In this document: one piece after another, positions 46,729-56,800 of the stretch
Numbering within the stretch: position 1 is the first letter of the stretch
How the letters are laid out: the number at the start of each line of letters is the position of its first letter
From: JAEUHZ01 sp964552795
GTDB taxonomy: Bacteria; Planctomycetota; UBA1135; GCA-002686595
Direction: 5' to 3'
Length of the DNA: 64,000 nucleotides
NCBI GenBank assembly: GCA_964552795.1
Contig: CAZKIO010000006.1
Location: 1 to 64,000 of the forward strand
Position numbers and translations under genes: made by a program
The notes under the pieces: generated by a model
What the model was told of the DNA's origin: nothing
The model's database searches: none
What the model saw: only the letters and a program-made list of their open reading frames with translations

Positions 46729-48014
46729 AGGCGCGCAAGCTCGAAGCCTGGCTCGGCGGGCTGATCCTGGGCGCGATCGTCCTGCTGGCCTTGTTCACGC
46801 AGCTCGGTCCGCGCCCCGGCGCTGCCCTGCGCGGTTCGATCGGCTCGGTCGAGCCCGAGGGTCGGCGCGCGCTGGCGCTCTTGTTCGACCGGCTCGGCCT
46901 GGGCGCGGAAGGCTGGCGGCAGGTGCCCGCGGCCCTGCCCCCGGGCGCGCACGTCGTGTGGCTCGCGCGACCGCCGGGCCGTGACGTGTTCCGCCGCGAC
47001 GAGCCCGACGAGCCGAGCGAGAACCGCGTCGGCATCCACGCCCTGGAGCACTACGCGGCGTTCGTGCGGCAGGGCGGCACGCTCGTGGTCGCGGGCGAAG
47101 ACGGCCTGTGCTTCCTGCGCGACGACCTGGGGTTCGCCGCGGCCGAGGAGCTGGAGATCGAGTCGCACGGCGAGGAGCTGCGGGACGCGCTTCTCTCCAC
47201 GGGCGAGGTCGTGAGCGTGCGCGCGTCGCACGCGTTCGCGCGTCTGGACCCCGGCGGGCAGGCGCGCGAGATCGCGACGTTCGTGCCGGAAGGCAGCGCG
47301 GCGCAGGCGCCGTTCGCCGTCGAACTGCCCGAGGGCGCCGGCCGCGCGATCGTGCTGGCCGAGGGCGAGTTCCTCGACAACGCGCGGATCGGCCTCGCGG
47401 ACCACGCGCTCTTCGCCGCGCGCGTGTGCGAGACGGCGTCGCGCGGCGGCCGCCTGCTGCTGGACGAGTACGCCCTGGGCCTGTGGACGAGCGGAACCGC
47501 GTTCACGGTGGCGCGCAGCCCGCAGATGCTGCTCGTCAGCCTGCATGCGCTGGCGCTCGTCCTCCTGTGGGCCTGGATGCACGGCGTGCCGCGCGCCTTT
47601 CCGCGCGATCCCGAACCTCTGGAGAGTTTCTCGCCGGTGCTGCGCGCGCGCGCGCAGGCGCGGCTCCTGGAGCGCGCCGGCCGCGTCCGGCTGCTCGCGC
47701 CGCCGTTGCGCAGCGCCGCGCTGGAGCGTGTCGCGCGCCGACTCCGCTTGCGGCTGCCCGCGGCGTCGTCCGGCGCCCGCTCCGGCGAGCAGGTCGCCGC
47801 CTGGCTCGCGTCGCGCGTCGCGCCGGCCGAGCGCGAACAGGTCCTGGACCTCTTCAGCCGCCGCGAGGTCCGCACGCGCGCCGACCTGGAGCGCCTGGGC
47901 CGCGACCTCGCGGCGTTCGATCCCGGCGTTCGCGGCCCCGCGCGCCGGGACCAGAGCAGCCGGCGCGGCCGTGCCGGTCGCGGGTTGTCCGTTGAGATCG
48001 TGCGGGACCCTTGA
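46725..48014 (+). CDS. DUF4350-like membrane protein
   Basis: This 429-residue protein has an N-terminal membrane helix (LGGLILGAIVLLALFTQLG), then a Rossmann-like domain about residues 40-240 (SVEPEGRRALALLFDRLG, GGTLVVAGEDG, GRAIVLAEGEFLDNARIGLA, LLLDEYALGL). A second membrane helix (LLVSLHALALVLLWAWMHG) and a basic cytoplasmic tail follow. This is the DUF4350 layout seen next to MoxR genes. It overlaps the DUF4129 gene by ATGA and lies 13 nt before moxR. Function unknown. Confidence 0.75.
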   Translation: MKARKLEAWLGGLILGAIVLLALFTQLGPRPGAALRGSIGSVEPEGRRALALLFDRLGLGAEGWRQVPAALPPGAHVVWLARPPGRDVFRRDEPDEPSENRVGIHALEHYAAFVRQGGTLVVAGEDGLCFLRDDLGFAAAEELEIESHGEELRDALLSTGEVVSVRASHAFARLDPGGQAREIATFVPEGSAAQAPFAVELPEGAGRAIVLAEGEFLDNARIGLADHALFAARVCETASRGGRLLLDEYALGLWTSGTAFTVARSPQMLLVSLHALALVLLWAWMHGVPRAFPRDPEPLESFSPVLRARAQARLLERAGRVRLLAPPLRSAALERVARRLRLRLPAASSGARSGEQVAAWLASRVAPAEREQVLDLFSRREVRTRADLERLGRDLAAFDPGVRGPARRDQSSRRGRAGRGLSVEIVRDP

Positions 48015-48027
48015 GAACGTAGCTGCG

Positions 48028-48986
<959 letters not shown>

Positions 48987-48990
<4 letters not shown>

Positions 48991-50426
48991 TCCCCACGCG
49001 CCGCACGCTGGCCGTCACGGCGCTGCTCCTCGCGCTGTCGGCCGCCGGTGCGTTCCATGCGCCCGTCCGCGCGGCGGTCGTGGTCCTCGACGCCCTGTTC
49101 GTCGCGCTGCTCGTCGCGGACTTCGCGCGCACGCCGCGGCCCGACCGGCTCGACGTGCGCCGCCGCGCGCCCGCGCGCGCCGGACAGGGGCGCGACCTCG
49201 CGCGCACGCTGCGCGTCGACGCCGGCGCGCTGCCGGCGGCGGTCGGCCTGTGCCTGGAGGTCGACGAGCAGTTCCCGCCGTCGTTCTCGGTGGGCGCGCG
49301 CACACGCCTCGTGCCCGGCGAGGCACACGCGCGCGCGCGCGAGGACCTGCCCGCGGCCCTGGTCGCGCCGCGCCGGGACGATCCCAGCGGCGGAGCCGAC
49401 GCCGCGCTCCTGCCGGCCGGGCCGATCGACCTCGTGCGCGTGTACCGCGGCAACCTGCGCGGCCTGCACGCCCTCGGCGACCTGCGCCTCCGCCTGCGCG
49501 GCCGCCTCGGCCTCGTCGTGCGGACCGCGCGTCTGCGCGGCGCGCACGCGATCGCGATCGAACCCGCTCTCGCCGGGCTGCGCCGCAACCTGGAGCTGGC
49601 GGCCCAGGAGCGCTGGCGCGAACTCGGCGCGCGTCCCTCGCGGCGCCGCGGCGGGCTGCAGGAGTTCGACGCGCTGCGCGACCACGTGCACGGCGACGAC
49701 GTCCGGCTCGTGGACTGGAAGGCCTTCGCGCGCCGCGGCCGGCCGATCGTGCGCTCCTACCGCGAGGAGCGCGGCCAGGAGCTGATCGTCGTCGTCGACT
49801 GCGGGAGGCGCATGGCCGCGACGACCGCCGAGGAACTGCCGCGCCGCGGCCGGCAGCCGACCGTCGCGCGCGGGATGACCAAGCTCGACCACGCACTCGA
49901 CGCCGCGCTGCAGCTCACCGCGGTCGCGCTGCAGCACGGCGACCGCGTCGGCGCGCTGGCCTTCGACGCCGGCGTGCGCGCCTGGATCCCGCCCGCGCGC
50001 GGCCGCGCGCAGATGGGGCGCGTGCGCGAGGCGCTGTTCGCCCTCGAGCCCAGCGCGCGCGAATCCGACCCCGTGCGCGCCCTGCGCGAGCTGGCCGTCC
50101 GTCACCGCCGCCGCGCGCTGGTGCTGGTGCTCTCGGACGTCGCCGACCCGCTCTCGATCGACCGCCAGGGCCGCGCGCTGCGCTCCGGCTCCGGCCGGCA
50201 CCGCGTGATCTTCGTGGGCCTGGACGACCCCGCGCTCCGGGCGCTGTCCGAGGGGCGGCTGGTGGGGGACGCGCTCCTGGCAGCCAGCGCGGCGCAACTG
50301 GGGGCCGAACGCCGCGACGGTTTGCGGCGGCTGGCGCGGGGCGGCGTGCGAGTGCTGGACGCCGTTCCCGCGGAGGCGGCGGCGCCGGCGATCGCGGCCT
50401 GGCTGGAGGCCCGCCGGTCCCACTGA
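48987..50426 (+). CDS. DUF58 (vWA-like) protein, probable CTG start
   Basis: With a CTG start at 48987 the protein has 479 residues: two N-terminal hydrophobic segments, a beta-rich middle, and the DUF58 signature LRDHVHGDDVRLVDWKAFAR followed by SYREERGQELIVVVDCG and RALVLVLSDVADPL, a von Willebrand-like fold. The CTG overlaps the MoxR stop as CTGA, and GGAGG lies 7 nt upstream. There is no in-frame ATG, GTG or TTG between the upstream limit and the first membrane segment. A downstream GTG would delete the membrane part. The protein should be the membrane partner of MoxR. Confidence 0.85.
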
Positions 50427-50431
50427 GGGAA

Positions 50432-50532
50432 CTGTCCCCATCCGCTGCACCCGGCGCCCCGGAGGGCCCCGGAGGGGGGTACCCCCCCGGCCCACGCCCC
50501 TCCGGGGCGCCGGGTGCAGCGGATGGGGACAG
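50432..50532. repeat. Perfect 35-bp inverted repeat with 31-nt spacer
   Basis: Arms 50432-50466 and 50498-50532 are exact reverse complements, starting CTGTCCCCATCCGCTGCACC. The spacer contains its own palindrome GGGGGGTACCCCCC. It begins 5 nt after the DUF58 stop and lies between two plus-strand genes. There is no T tract typical of an intrinsic terminator. TGTCCCC at the tips and GTGCACCCGG-like cores recur in the palindrome at 60347-60366, so a REP-like dispersed element is possible. Confidence 0.85.
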
Positions 50533-50647
50533 CACCCCCCCGGGGCGCTGCCGGGACGGTGGGCGGGGACAGGCTGCCGCTCCGCGCGCCTCCCGCTCAT
50601 CCATCGCGAGGTTCCGGCCGATACAGGTCAGCACCCCCCTCCCTGCC

Positions 50648-51772
50648 ATGCTGGGTTCCACCATCCTCCGTGCGCTCAAGCGCCTCTTCAGTCCTCCCAA
50701 GGCGACGGAGACGCCGCGCCGGACCAAGGCCGCGGCCCGTCCCGAGGCCAAGGGGCCCAAGGCGCCGCTGCCGTCGCCGCCGCGCGCGGCGACCGAGTCC
50801 AAGGGCTCCGCGGCCCCGACTGCTCCCTCGGCGCCGGGCGGTGCCGCCAGCAGCCCCGCCGCGGGCCTGCTGTCGCACCCCGTGTACAAGCACTCCGCGC
50901 TGCTGACGCAACTGGACGGCGGCGGGTACCTCGATCAGCAACTCGACGAGCGCGGCGCGGCGCTGCTCGCGGAGATCGGCCAGTGCGTCGAGGCGGGCGA
51001 GCTGTCGCTGCCGCTCCTGCCGGCGACGAGCGTGACGGCGATGGACCTCTCGGCGCATCCGTCCGTCGAGATCGCCGAGCTCGTCGAGGCGATCGCCACC
51101 GATCCGGTGATGGCCAGCGAACTGCTGAAGACCGCCAACTCGGCGCTCTACGGCGGACACGCGCCGTGCGAGACGCTGCACCAGGCGGTCGTGCGCATGG
51201 GGCTGCGCGCCGTGCGGTCGATGATCTTCTCCATCTCCATGCGCGGCGTGGTCCTGCAGGGCAAGAGCCTGTCGGCGTACGCGACGGAGGTCTGGCGGCA
51301 GTCGCACACGGTGGCCACGATCGCGCGCGCGATCGCGCGGCCGCTGGGATTCGACGCGGACCGCGCGTTCCTGCTCGGGCTCCTGCACGACATCGGCAAG
51401 GTGGCGTTGCTCGAGACCATCCGGCGCCGCGCGCCCGCGAACTACGAGATCAAGCCGGCGCTGCTCGGCCGCGCCTTCGGATTCCACCACGAGAAGGCCG
51501 GCGCGGCAGTCGCGCGCGCCTGGAAGCTGCCCGAGGAGATCGTCTCGGTCGCCGGTCAGCACCACTGGTTCGCCGAGAACCCCGACCACCCGCGCGGCGC
51601 GGCGCTGGTCAGCCTGGCGCACGGCCTCGACCTGCACTTCTCGCTGGGCTACGCGGCCGAGGGTCTCGACGCGATGTTCGAGTTCCTGAAGGTCGACCCG
51701 CAGGGCCGCGCCGAGATGATGGCCACCGCGAAGCAGGCCTTCGAGGCCAGCCTCGAGCAGGGCCACGGCTGA
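50648..51772 (+). CDS. HDOD-domain signalling protein
   Basis: This 374-residue protein has a basic, Pro/Ala-rich disordered N-terminus (about residues 1-75). An HDOD domain follows, with LPLLPATSVTAMDLSAHPSV, IATDPVMASELLKTANSALY, LHQAVVRMGLRAVRSMIFSI and LLGLLHDIGKVALLE. HDOD proteins are non-enzymatic relatives of HD phosphohydrolases and act in signalling. Here the HD dyad in LLHDIGKV is retained, so hydrolase activity is not excluded. The palindrome at 50432-50532 separates it from the DUF58 gene, suggesting an independent unit. Confidence 0.85.
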   Translation: MLGSTILRALKRLFSPPKATETPRRTKAAARPEAKGPKAPLPSPPRAATESKGSAAPTAPSAPGGAASSPAAGLLSHPVYKHSALLTQLDGGGYLDQQLDERGAALLAEIGQCVEAGELSLPLLPATSVTAMDLSAHPSVEIAELVEAIATDPVMASELLKTANSALYGGHAPCETLHQAVVRMGLRAVRSMIFSISMRGVVLQGKSLSAYATEVWRQSHTVATIARAIARPLGFDADRAFLLGLLHDIGKVALLETIRRRAPANYEIKPALLGRAFGFHHEKAGAAVARAWKLPEEIVSVAGQHHWFAENPDHPRGAALVSLAHGLDLHFSLGYAAEGLDAMFEFLKVDPQGRAEMMATAKQAFEASLEQGHG

Positions 51773-51790
51773 GCGGGGCGCGTCCGCGCG

Positions 51791-52786
51791 TCAGGCGGGA
51801 TCGCCGGCCGCGCGTCCGCGCCCGCCGAGAAGGATCCACGCGAGCAGCGCGACGCCCGTGAGCGCCGCGACCGCGAGGCGCGCCGGCAGGTCGGCGTGCG
51901 GGCTGACGAAGCCTTCGATCAGCCCCGCCAGGAACAGCACCGGGAACACCGGTGCCAGCAGGCGCCAGGCGCGCACCGCGCCCAGCCGCAGCGCGTGGCG
52001 GCGCGACCACGGGCCGGGGATCAGCGCGCCGCGCGCCAGGACCAGCCCGGCCGCACCGGCGAGCACCAGCGCCTGGATCTCCAGCACGCCGTGGCACCAC
52101 AGGATCGACGAGATCTCGAAGCCCTGGTTCCAGTGCGTCGCGACGCCGGTGTAGGTGCCCAGCATCAGGCCGTTGCTCATCAGGACGAAGGCGTACAGCG
52201 GCGGCACGAGCCCGGAGGCGAAGAAGACCACGCCGACGTACATGTTGTGCGCCATGATCCAGCCCGACGTGAGCGACGACTGGCCCAGTCCGAACGTGAA
52301 GTTGCCGCGGAACGGCTCGCCCTCCGCCGTGGCCTGCAACTGCGCGATCTCGTTCGCGACCGTGGCCGGGTCGAACAGCGACCAGGCCAGGTCGAGGTCG
52401 GCGCGCACCGCCAGGAACGCGGCGGCCGCCACGCCGTACACGATCGCGAACGAGACCAGGATCGGGCGCCACTCGCTGCGGATCGTGCGCGGCACCTCGG
52501 ACACGAGGAAGTGCGCGGCGCGCGTCAGGAACCCGCGCTGCTCGGCCGCGAGGTCGCGGAACAGGACGGCGTGCGCGCCCGCGAGGATCGCGCGCAGGCG
52601 CTGGGCCTGCGCCGGGTCGCGCCCGGAGGTCTCGACGCGCGCCAGCAGCGTCGCCGCGTAGCGGTACTGTCGCAACAGGCCGGCCGCGGCCTCGTCGCTC
52701 AGCGCGCGCGGCCCGCCGCGCCGCGCCAGCGCGACGGACTCCGCGAGCCGTTGCAGGTGCTCGTCGGCGCCGGGTGCGGGGTCCAC
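51791..52786 (-). CDS. SpoIIM-family (stage II sporulation protein M-like) membrane protein
   Basis: This 331-residue protein has a helical cytoplasmic N-terminus (LRQYRYAATLLARVETSGRD, LARGGPRALS-like segments) and then about six membrane segments. Conserved parts are PRTIRSEWRPILVSFAIVYG, SGWIMAHNMYVGVVFFASGL and SSILWCHGVLEIQALVLAGA. These match SpoIIM-like proteins, which in non-sporulating bacteria occur beside MoxR/DUF58 and RDD genes. Start GTG at 52786. Divergent from the RDD gene at 52894. Confidence 0.85.
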   Translation of the reverse strand: MDPAPGADEHLQRLAESVALARRGGPRALSDEAAAGLLRQYRYAATLLARVETSGRDPAQAQRLRAILAGAHAVLFRDLAAEQRGFLTRAAHFLVSEVPRTIRSEWRPILVSFAIVYGVAAAAFLAVRADLDLAWSLFDPATVANEIAQLQATAEGEPFRGNFTFGLGQSSLTSGWIMAHNMYVGVVFFASGLVPPLYAFVLMSNGLMLGTYTGVATHWNQGFEISSILWCHGVLEIQALVLAGAAGLVLARGALIPGPWSRRHALRLGAVRAWRLLAPVFPVLFLAGLIEGFVSPHADLPARLAVAALTGVALLAWILLGGRGRAAGDPA

Positions 52787-52881
52787 GCGCGGATCCTGAC
52801 ATGCGCGGCCGCCGCGTCGCCACCCCGGATCGGCGGCGGCGCGCCGGGACGCGGCCGGTTCCTTCGGGCGCGCAGCCGCTC

Positions 52882-52887
52882 TATCCT
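52882..52887 (+). promoter_or_regulatory. -10-like TATCCT, leaderless promoter of the RDD gene
   Basis: TATCCT ends 6 nt before the ATG at 52894, leaving no room for a ribosome-binding site. Confidence 0.45.
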
Positions 52888-52893
52888 GCGGGC

Positions 52894-53649
52894 ATGGCCA
52901 CGCTGATCGTCCAGACGCCCGAGGGCGTCGAGCTGCGGCAGGAACTGGCCGGCGCGGGCGGCCGATTCGCGGCGGCGCTGCTGGACCTGCTGCTGTTCGC
53001 GCTGGTCGCGGCGCTGCTCGGCCTCGTCGTGATCGGCGTCGTCGCTGCGACCTCGGTCTCCAGCGGCGGGTTCGTCGCCGGCCTGTACCTGGGCGGCATC
53101 GTGCTGCTGGGCCTGGCGTATCCGTTCGTGTTCCACGTGTGGTGGAACGGCGAGACTCCGGGCAAGCGCATGCTGCGGCTGCGGGTCGTGTCGGCCGACG
53201 GGAGCCCGGCGACCGTGGTGCAGCACTTGTTGCGCTCGCTGCTCCTGCTGGCCGACATCCTGCCGCTGCCGATCCCGCTGGGCTTGCTGCTGATGGCGGC
53301 GCTCCCGCGGCCCCTGCGGCTGGGCGACCTGGCGGCGGGCACCGTCGTGCTGCGCGCGCCCGAACCGGTTCCGGTGCGGGAGCCGTGGCCGGGCGCGACG
53401 TGGGAGAGCCTCGCGGAGAAGCGTCTCTTGCTGGGACCGGCGGCAGCGGCGCGGCTCGCGCCGGCGGACCGCGCGCTGCTGCGCAACGTCGCGGCGCGCG
53501 AGGACGTCGAGGATGCGGTGCGCGAGAACCTCGTCGTCGAGACGATGAAGACGTACGCGCGGCGGCTGGGATTCGCGGAGCCGAGCGGGCCGGCCGAGGC
53601 GCGCGAGGCGTTGCGCGAGCTGTACGTGTTCGCGCGCGACCACGGCTGA
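52894..53649 (+). CDS. RDD-family membrane protein
   Basis: This 251-residue protein has the RDD core: GRFAAALLDLLLFALVAALL (Arg and Asp), a second and third hydrophobic segment, GETPGKRMLRLRVVSADGSP, HLLRSLLLLADILPLPIPLG and RLGDLAAGTVV (the last Asp). A ~100-residue soluble helical tail follows. RDD proteins are of uncertain role, some implicated in transport, and are regular neighbours of SpoIIM and MoxR genes. The start at 52894 is chosen by alignment to the family and by TATCCT 6 nt upstream. Confidence 0.87.
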   Translation: MATLIVQTPEGVELRQELAGAGGRFAAALLDLLLFALVAALLGLVVIGVVAATSVSSGGFVAGLYLGGIVLLGLAYPFVFHVWWNGETPGKRMLRLRVVSADGSPATVVQHLLRSLLLLADILPLPIPLGLLLMAALPRPLRLGDLAAGTVVLRAPEPVPVREPWPGATWESLAEKRLLLGPAAAARLAPADRALLRNVAAREDVEDAVRENLVVETMKTYARRLGFAEPSGPAEAREALRELYVFARDHG

Positions 53650-53705
53650 GTCGAGGAGGGGGAGGGGGGAGCGGGCGAGGGCGCGTCCGGGGTGACGGCG
53701 GCGCG

Positions 53706-54536
53706 CTACACGTCCTTGTCGAGCTGCTTCAACGACCCGCGGAACTTCTCGAGCCGCTCGATGTCCTGCGTCGCGTAGCCCGTTCGCGGCCCGTCGTCCG
53801 GCGCGGGCGGCGGCTCGCGGAACCCCGCGGCGGCCGCGCGCGCGAACTCGCCGAACGCATCCAGCGGGCTCTGGCGCGCGTGGCGCGCGCGCACCTGCGC
53901 CAGCTCGTTGGAACCCATCCACCACAGCCACAGCGCCAGGATCGGCAGCATCCAGCTCTGCAGCGCGAACCCGACGATGCAGAGGAGCACCGCCATCACG
54001 CGGCCCACGCGCACCGCGCCTTCCGTCGCGCGCAACCAGTCCTGCTTGCGCGCCAGCCACGCGCGCAGGATGCGGCCGCCGTCGGTCGGGAACGCGGGCA
54101 GCAGGTTGAAGCCGCCCATCAGGACGTTGATCGCGACGAAGTAGAACGCGAGTTGCGCGGCGACGGCTTGCGGCCCGACCCAGGCCGAGAGCGCGAACCA
54201 CAGCGGCAGGCCCAGGACCGCGAGCGCGAAGTTCACCGCCGGACCGGCCACGGCGATCCAGCCCTCGACGCGGCTGGACTCGGGGATGTGCGACAGCCGC
54301 GCGAGGCCTCCCAACGGCCACAGCGTGATGTCGATGACGCGCACGCCGAAGCGCCGCGCCATCAGGGAATGACCGAGCTCGTGCAGCACCACGATCGCGG
54401 CCAGCATGGCGAACGCGGCGGCCTCGACCGCGCCGGTGCCGGGGGCGAACACGAGGAACGCCACGAGGACCAGGAACAACACGTGGATCCGGATCGGGAT
54501 CCCGAGCACGGTGCCGATGGGGATGGAGCCGAACAT
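53706..54536 (-). CDS. Site-2-protease-family (M50, SpoIVFB-like) membrane metalloprotease
   Basis: This 276-residue protein has about six membrane segments with the zinc site HELGH (His52, Glu53, His56) in AIVVLHELGHSLMARRFGVR and the third-ligand box NLLPAFPTDGGRILRAW. VIDITLWPLGGLARL and VAGPAVNFALAVLG are typical of this group. No CBS or PDZ domain is present; the short tail is soluble. It would cleave membrane-embedded substrates such as anti-sigma factors, but no partner is adjacent. Confidence 0.88.
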   Translation of the reverse strand: MFGSIPIGTVLGIPIRIHVLFLVLVAFLVFAPGTGAVEAAAFAMLAAIVVLHELGHSLMARRFGVRVIDITLWPLGGLARLSHIPESSRVEGWIAVAGPAVNFALAVLGLPLWFALSAWVGPQAVAAQLAFYFVAINVLMGGFNLLPAFPTDGGRILRAWLARKQDWLRATEGAVRVGRVMAVLLCIVGFALQSWMLPILALWLWWMGSNELAQVRARHARQSPLDAFGEFARAAAAGFREPPPAPDDGPRTGYATQDIERLEKFRGSLKQLDKDV

Positions 54537-54615
54537 GGCGGGCGGGGCGGGCGAATGTCGCCCGCTGCGACCCCGCGTGGAAGGGCCGGGGCGACGGAAA
54601 GCAGGCCGGGCGCAC

Positions 54616-54621
54616 TACCAT
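54616..54621 (+). promoter_or_regulatory. -10-like TACCAT, leaderless promoter of the oxidoreductase gene
   Basis: TACCAT ends 7 nt before the ATG at 54629. An earlier ATG at 54620 overlaps the hexamer and is unlikely to be used. Confidence 0.4.
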
Positions 54622-54628
54622 GCGCGGG

Positions 54629-56758
54629 ATGGCCGCCGAATCCAGCGCCGCGCGAGCACCCACCGTGCTCGAAGTCGACCTCGACCGACTCGCGGCCGGC
54701 GGTGACGCGGCGCTGACGCGCCGCGCCTGGAGCAGCGCCGACCCCGCGGTCGCGCGCATCGGGAGCTGGGGCGGCTCGGCGCTGGCGCTGGCGTTGCACT
54801 GGGAAGCGCGCGACGAGGCGATCCCGCCGCTCGTGCTGGCGGTCGCCGACGGCGTCGCGCGCGGGTTGCCGACGGCCGCGCGCGCGTGCGTCGCGGCGCG
54901 CGCGCCGTTGTCGCAGCGCTACGCGGACGGACACGTCGGCGGCGGCCTGGCGCGCCGCCTCGCGGAGCTGGGATCGGCGCTCGTGCTGCGCGGCGCCGTG
55001 CGCGGCACGCGCGGCGTGCTGCGCATCGGGAGCGACGGCGGCGTCGCGCTGGAGTCGATCGCCGGACTGGAGGCCGCGGGCCTGCGCGGGCGGCAGGCGC
55101 TGCTGCGCGCGCGTTTTCCCGGCGCCGCGTGGCTCGCGACCGGTCCGGCCGGCGACGCCCAGGTGCCCTTCGCCAGCCTGGCCAACGAGTCCGATCCGCC
55201 CAGCTTCGTCGGGCGCGGCGGCCTCGGCGCGGTGCTGGGACGTTGCGGCCTCCTCGCGCTCGTGATCGAAGCGCGGCGCGGTGCGGCGCGCGTGCCCGAC
55301 GCGCCCGCACGGCCGGCAGCGCACGCGCTGGCGCGCACGTTGTCCGCTTCGCCGCGCCTGCGCGCGCGCGCGGAGGGCGGCACGCTCGAGATGGCGGACG
55401 CGTTCGCGGCGCGCGGCGATCCGCTGGGCGCGGGCCTGCGCGGGGCGCAGGACCACGCGCCCGCCGAGCGCAAGGGCTGCGCCGGCTGTCCCACGCCGTG
55501 CGGCTGGGTGTTCGAACGCCCGGCGGGCGCGCAGGGCGCGCGCTTCGGCGCGCTGACGGCGCTCGGCGACGCGCTCGGCCTGGGCGGGCTCGAGGGGCCG
55601 CTCGCGCTGCTCGAACGCTGCGACGAACTCGGTCTCGACGCCAAGGAGGCGGGCGCGGCCCTTGCGCTCCTGTGCCGCGCGGCGGAGACCGGGCGCTGGC
55701 ACGGCGCGAGCGCGCGCGGCGACCTTGCGACGCTCGCGGCCTGGCTCGACGCGATCCCCGCGCGGCGCGGCCCCGGCGCCCTGCTCGCGCTCGGCACCGC
55801 CGCGCTCGCCGCGCGCCTCGCGCTCGAGGCGCCGACCGTGCGCGGCCAGAGCGCGCGGCGCGAGCGCGATCTCGCGTCGCTCCTGGGCCAATGCGTTTCC
55901 ACGCGCGGCGCCGATCCGATGCGCACCTTCGCGTTCCTCTCGGGGGACGTGGCGGACCGTGCGCGCCTGGAACGGCTGCTCGCGCCCTGGGGCGCGCCGC
56001 CGGGCATCGAGGATCCTTCGACGCCGGTCGGCAAGGGCCGGCTGGTCGCCTGGCACGAGGCCTTCCTCGCCGCGGTCGACGCCAGCGGCTTCTGCGCGTT
56101 CTCGGCCGCGGCGCTCCTGGCCGACGGCCTCGCCGATCTCGACTCGCTCGCGGAGTGGATCCAGCCGGTGGCCGCGCGCGCGGACCTCGGCGCGGACGGT
56201 CGCGCGCTGCTGGCCGCAGGCGCGTCGCTCGCGCTCCTGCAGCGCGCGCTGGCGCGCGCCCACGGCGCGACCGCGGACGACGACCTCCCGGCCTTCGCGC
56301 GCGAGCTCTTGCTGCAGCCGGGCATGTGGCCCGAGTACGCGCGCCTGCGCGGTCTCGCCGCCGATGGGGGACCGAACGCGGAGGCCTGGGCCGGCCTCGC
56401 GACGCGAGCCGCGATCGTCGAGGAGAGCGCGGCGGCGCCAGCCGCGCCGGCCGCGCCGGCCGCGCCGGTTGCCGGCGCGCCGGACGCGCGGCGCACGCGC
56501 GGCAAGATCCGCGTGCAGGCGGGCGGACCGCTCGGCCGGGCGCTCGGCGCGCCGCTCGAACTCGAGGTCGAGACGCCCGCGCCGCTCGCCGACGTGCTGG
56601 AGCGCCTCTCCGCGCTGCGGCCGGGTGCCCGGGACCTGCTGTGGCGCGCAGGCGGCCCGATCCCGACCTGCTGGCGCGCGGGGCGGCGCGTGGGGCCGGA
56701 CGAGCCCGTCCGGGACGGCGACGAACTGCACCTCTTGATCGCGCTCAGCGGTGGTTGA
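54629..56758 (+). CDS. Aldehyde:ferredoxin oxidoreductase-like protein fused to C-terminal MoaD/ThiS-like domain
   Basis: Residues about 10-600 of this 709-residue protein follow the AOR plan: LGSALVLRGAVRGTRGVLRI, TGPAGDAQVPFASLANESDP and FVGRGGLGAVLGRCGLLALV. The iron-sulfur ligands are CAGCPTPC (Cys284, 287, 291) and Cys489 in GFCAF. This spacing nearly equals the published cluster ligands of Pyrococcus furiosus AOR (288, 291, 295, 494). Such enzymes oxidise aldehydes with a tungsten- or molybdenum-bis-pterin cofactor. After an Ala/Pro-rich linker, residues about 624-709 form a beta-grasp domain (LADVLERLSALRPGARDLLW, VRDGDELHLLIALSGG) ending in Gly-Gly, like MoaD/ThiS sulfur carriers. The sequence is unusually Ala/Arg-rich, so it is a divergent member; substrate unknown. 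Confidence 0.8.
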   Translation: MAAESSAARAPTVLEVDLDRLAAGGDAALTRRAWSSADPAVARIGSWGGSALALALHWEARDEAIPPLVLAVADGVARGLPTAARACVAARAPLSQRYADGHVGGGLARRLAELGSALVLRGAVRGTRGVLRIGSDGGVALESIAGLEAAGLRGRQALLRARFPGAAWLATGPAGDAQVPFASLANESDPPSFVGRGGLGAVLGRCGLLALVIEARRGAARVPDAPARPAAHALARTLSASPRLRARAEGGTLEMADAFAARGDPLGAGLRGAQDHAPAERKGCAGCPTPCGWVFERPAGAQGARFGALTALGDALGLGGLEGPLALLERCDELGLDAKEAGAALALLCRAAETGRWHGASARGDLATLAAWLDAIPARRGPGALLALGTAALAARLALEAPTVRGQSARRERDLASLLGQCVSTRGADPMRTFAFLSGDVADRARLERLLAPWGAPPGIEDPSTPVGKGRLVAWHEAFLAAVDASGFCAFSAAALLADGLADLDSLAEWIQPVAARADLGADGRALLAAGASLALLQRALARAHGATADDDLPAFARELLLQPGMWPEYARLRGLAADGGPNAEAWAGLATRAAIVEESAAAPAAPAAPAAPVAGAPDARRTRGKIRVQAGGPLGRALGAPLELEVETPAPLADVLERLSALRPGARDLLWRAGGPIPTCWRAGRRVGPDEPVRDGDELHLLIALSGG

Positions 56759-56800
56759 TCTCGCGGCCCGCGGTTGCCGATGGAGGAGGGCTCTGCTGGA

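Noticed and set aside
50471..50490. GGGGGGTACCCCCC as an intrinsic terminator for the MoxR cluster
   Set aside because: No T tract follows and it is nested inside a much larger perfect inverted repeat, so the larger element is reported instead.
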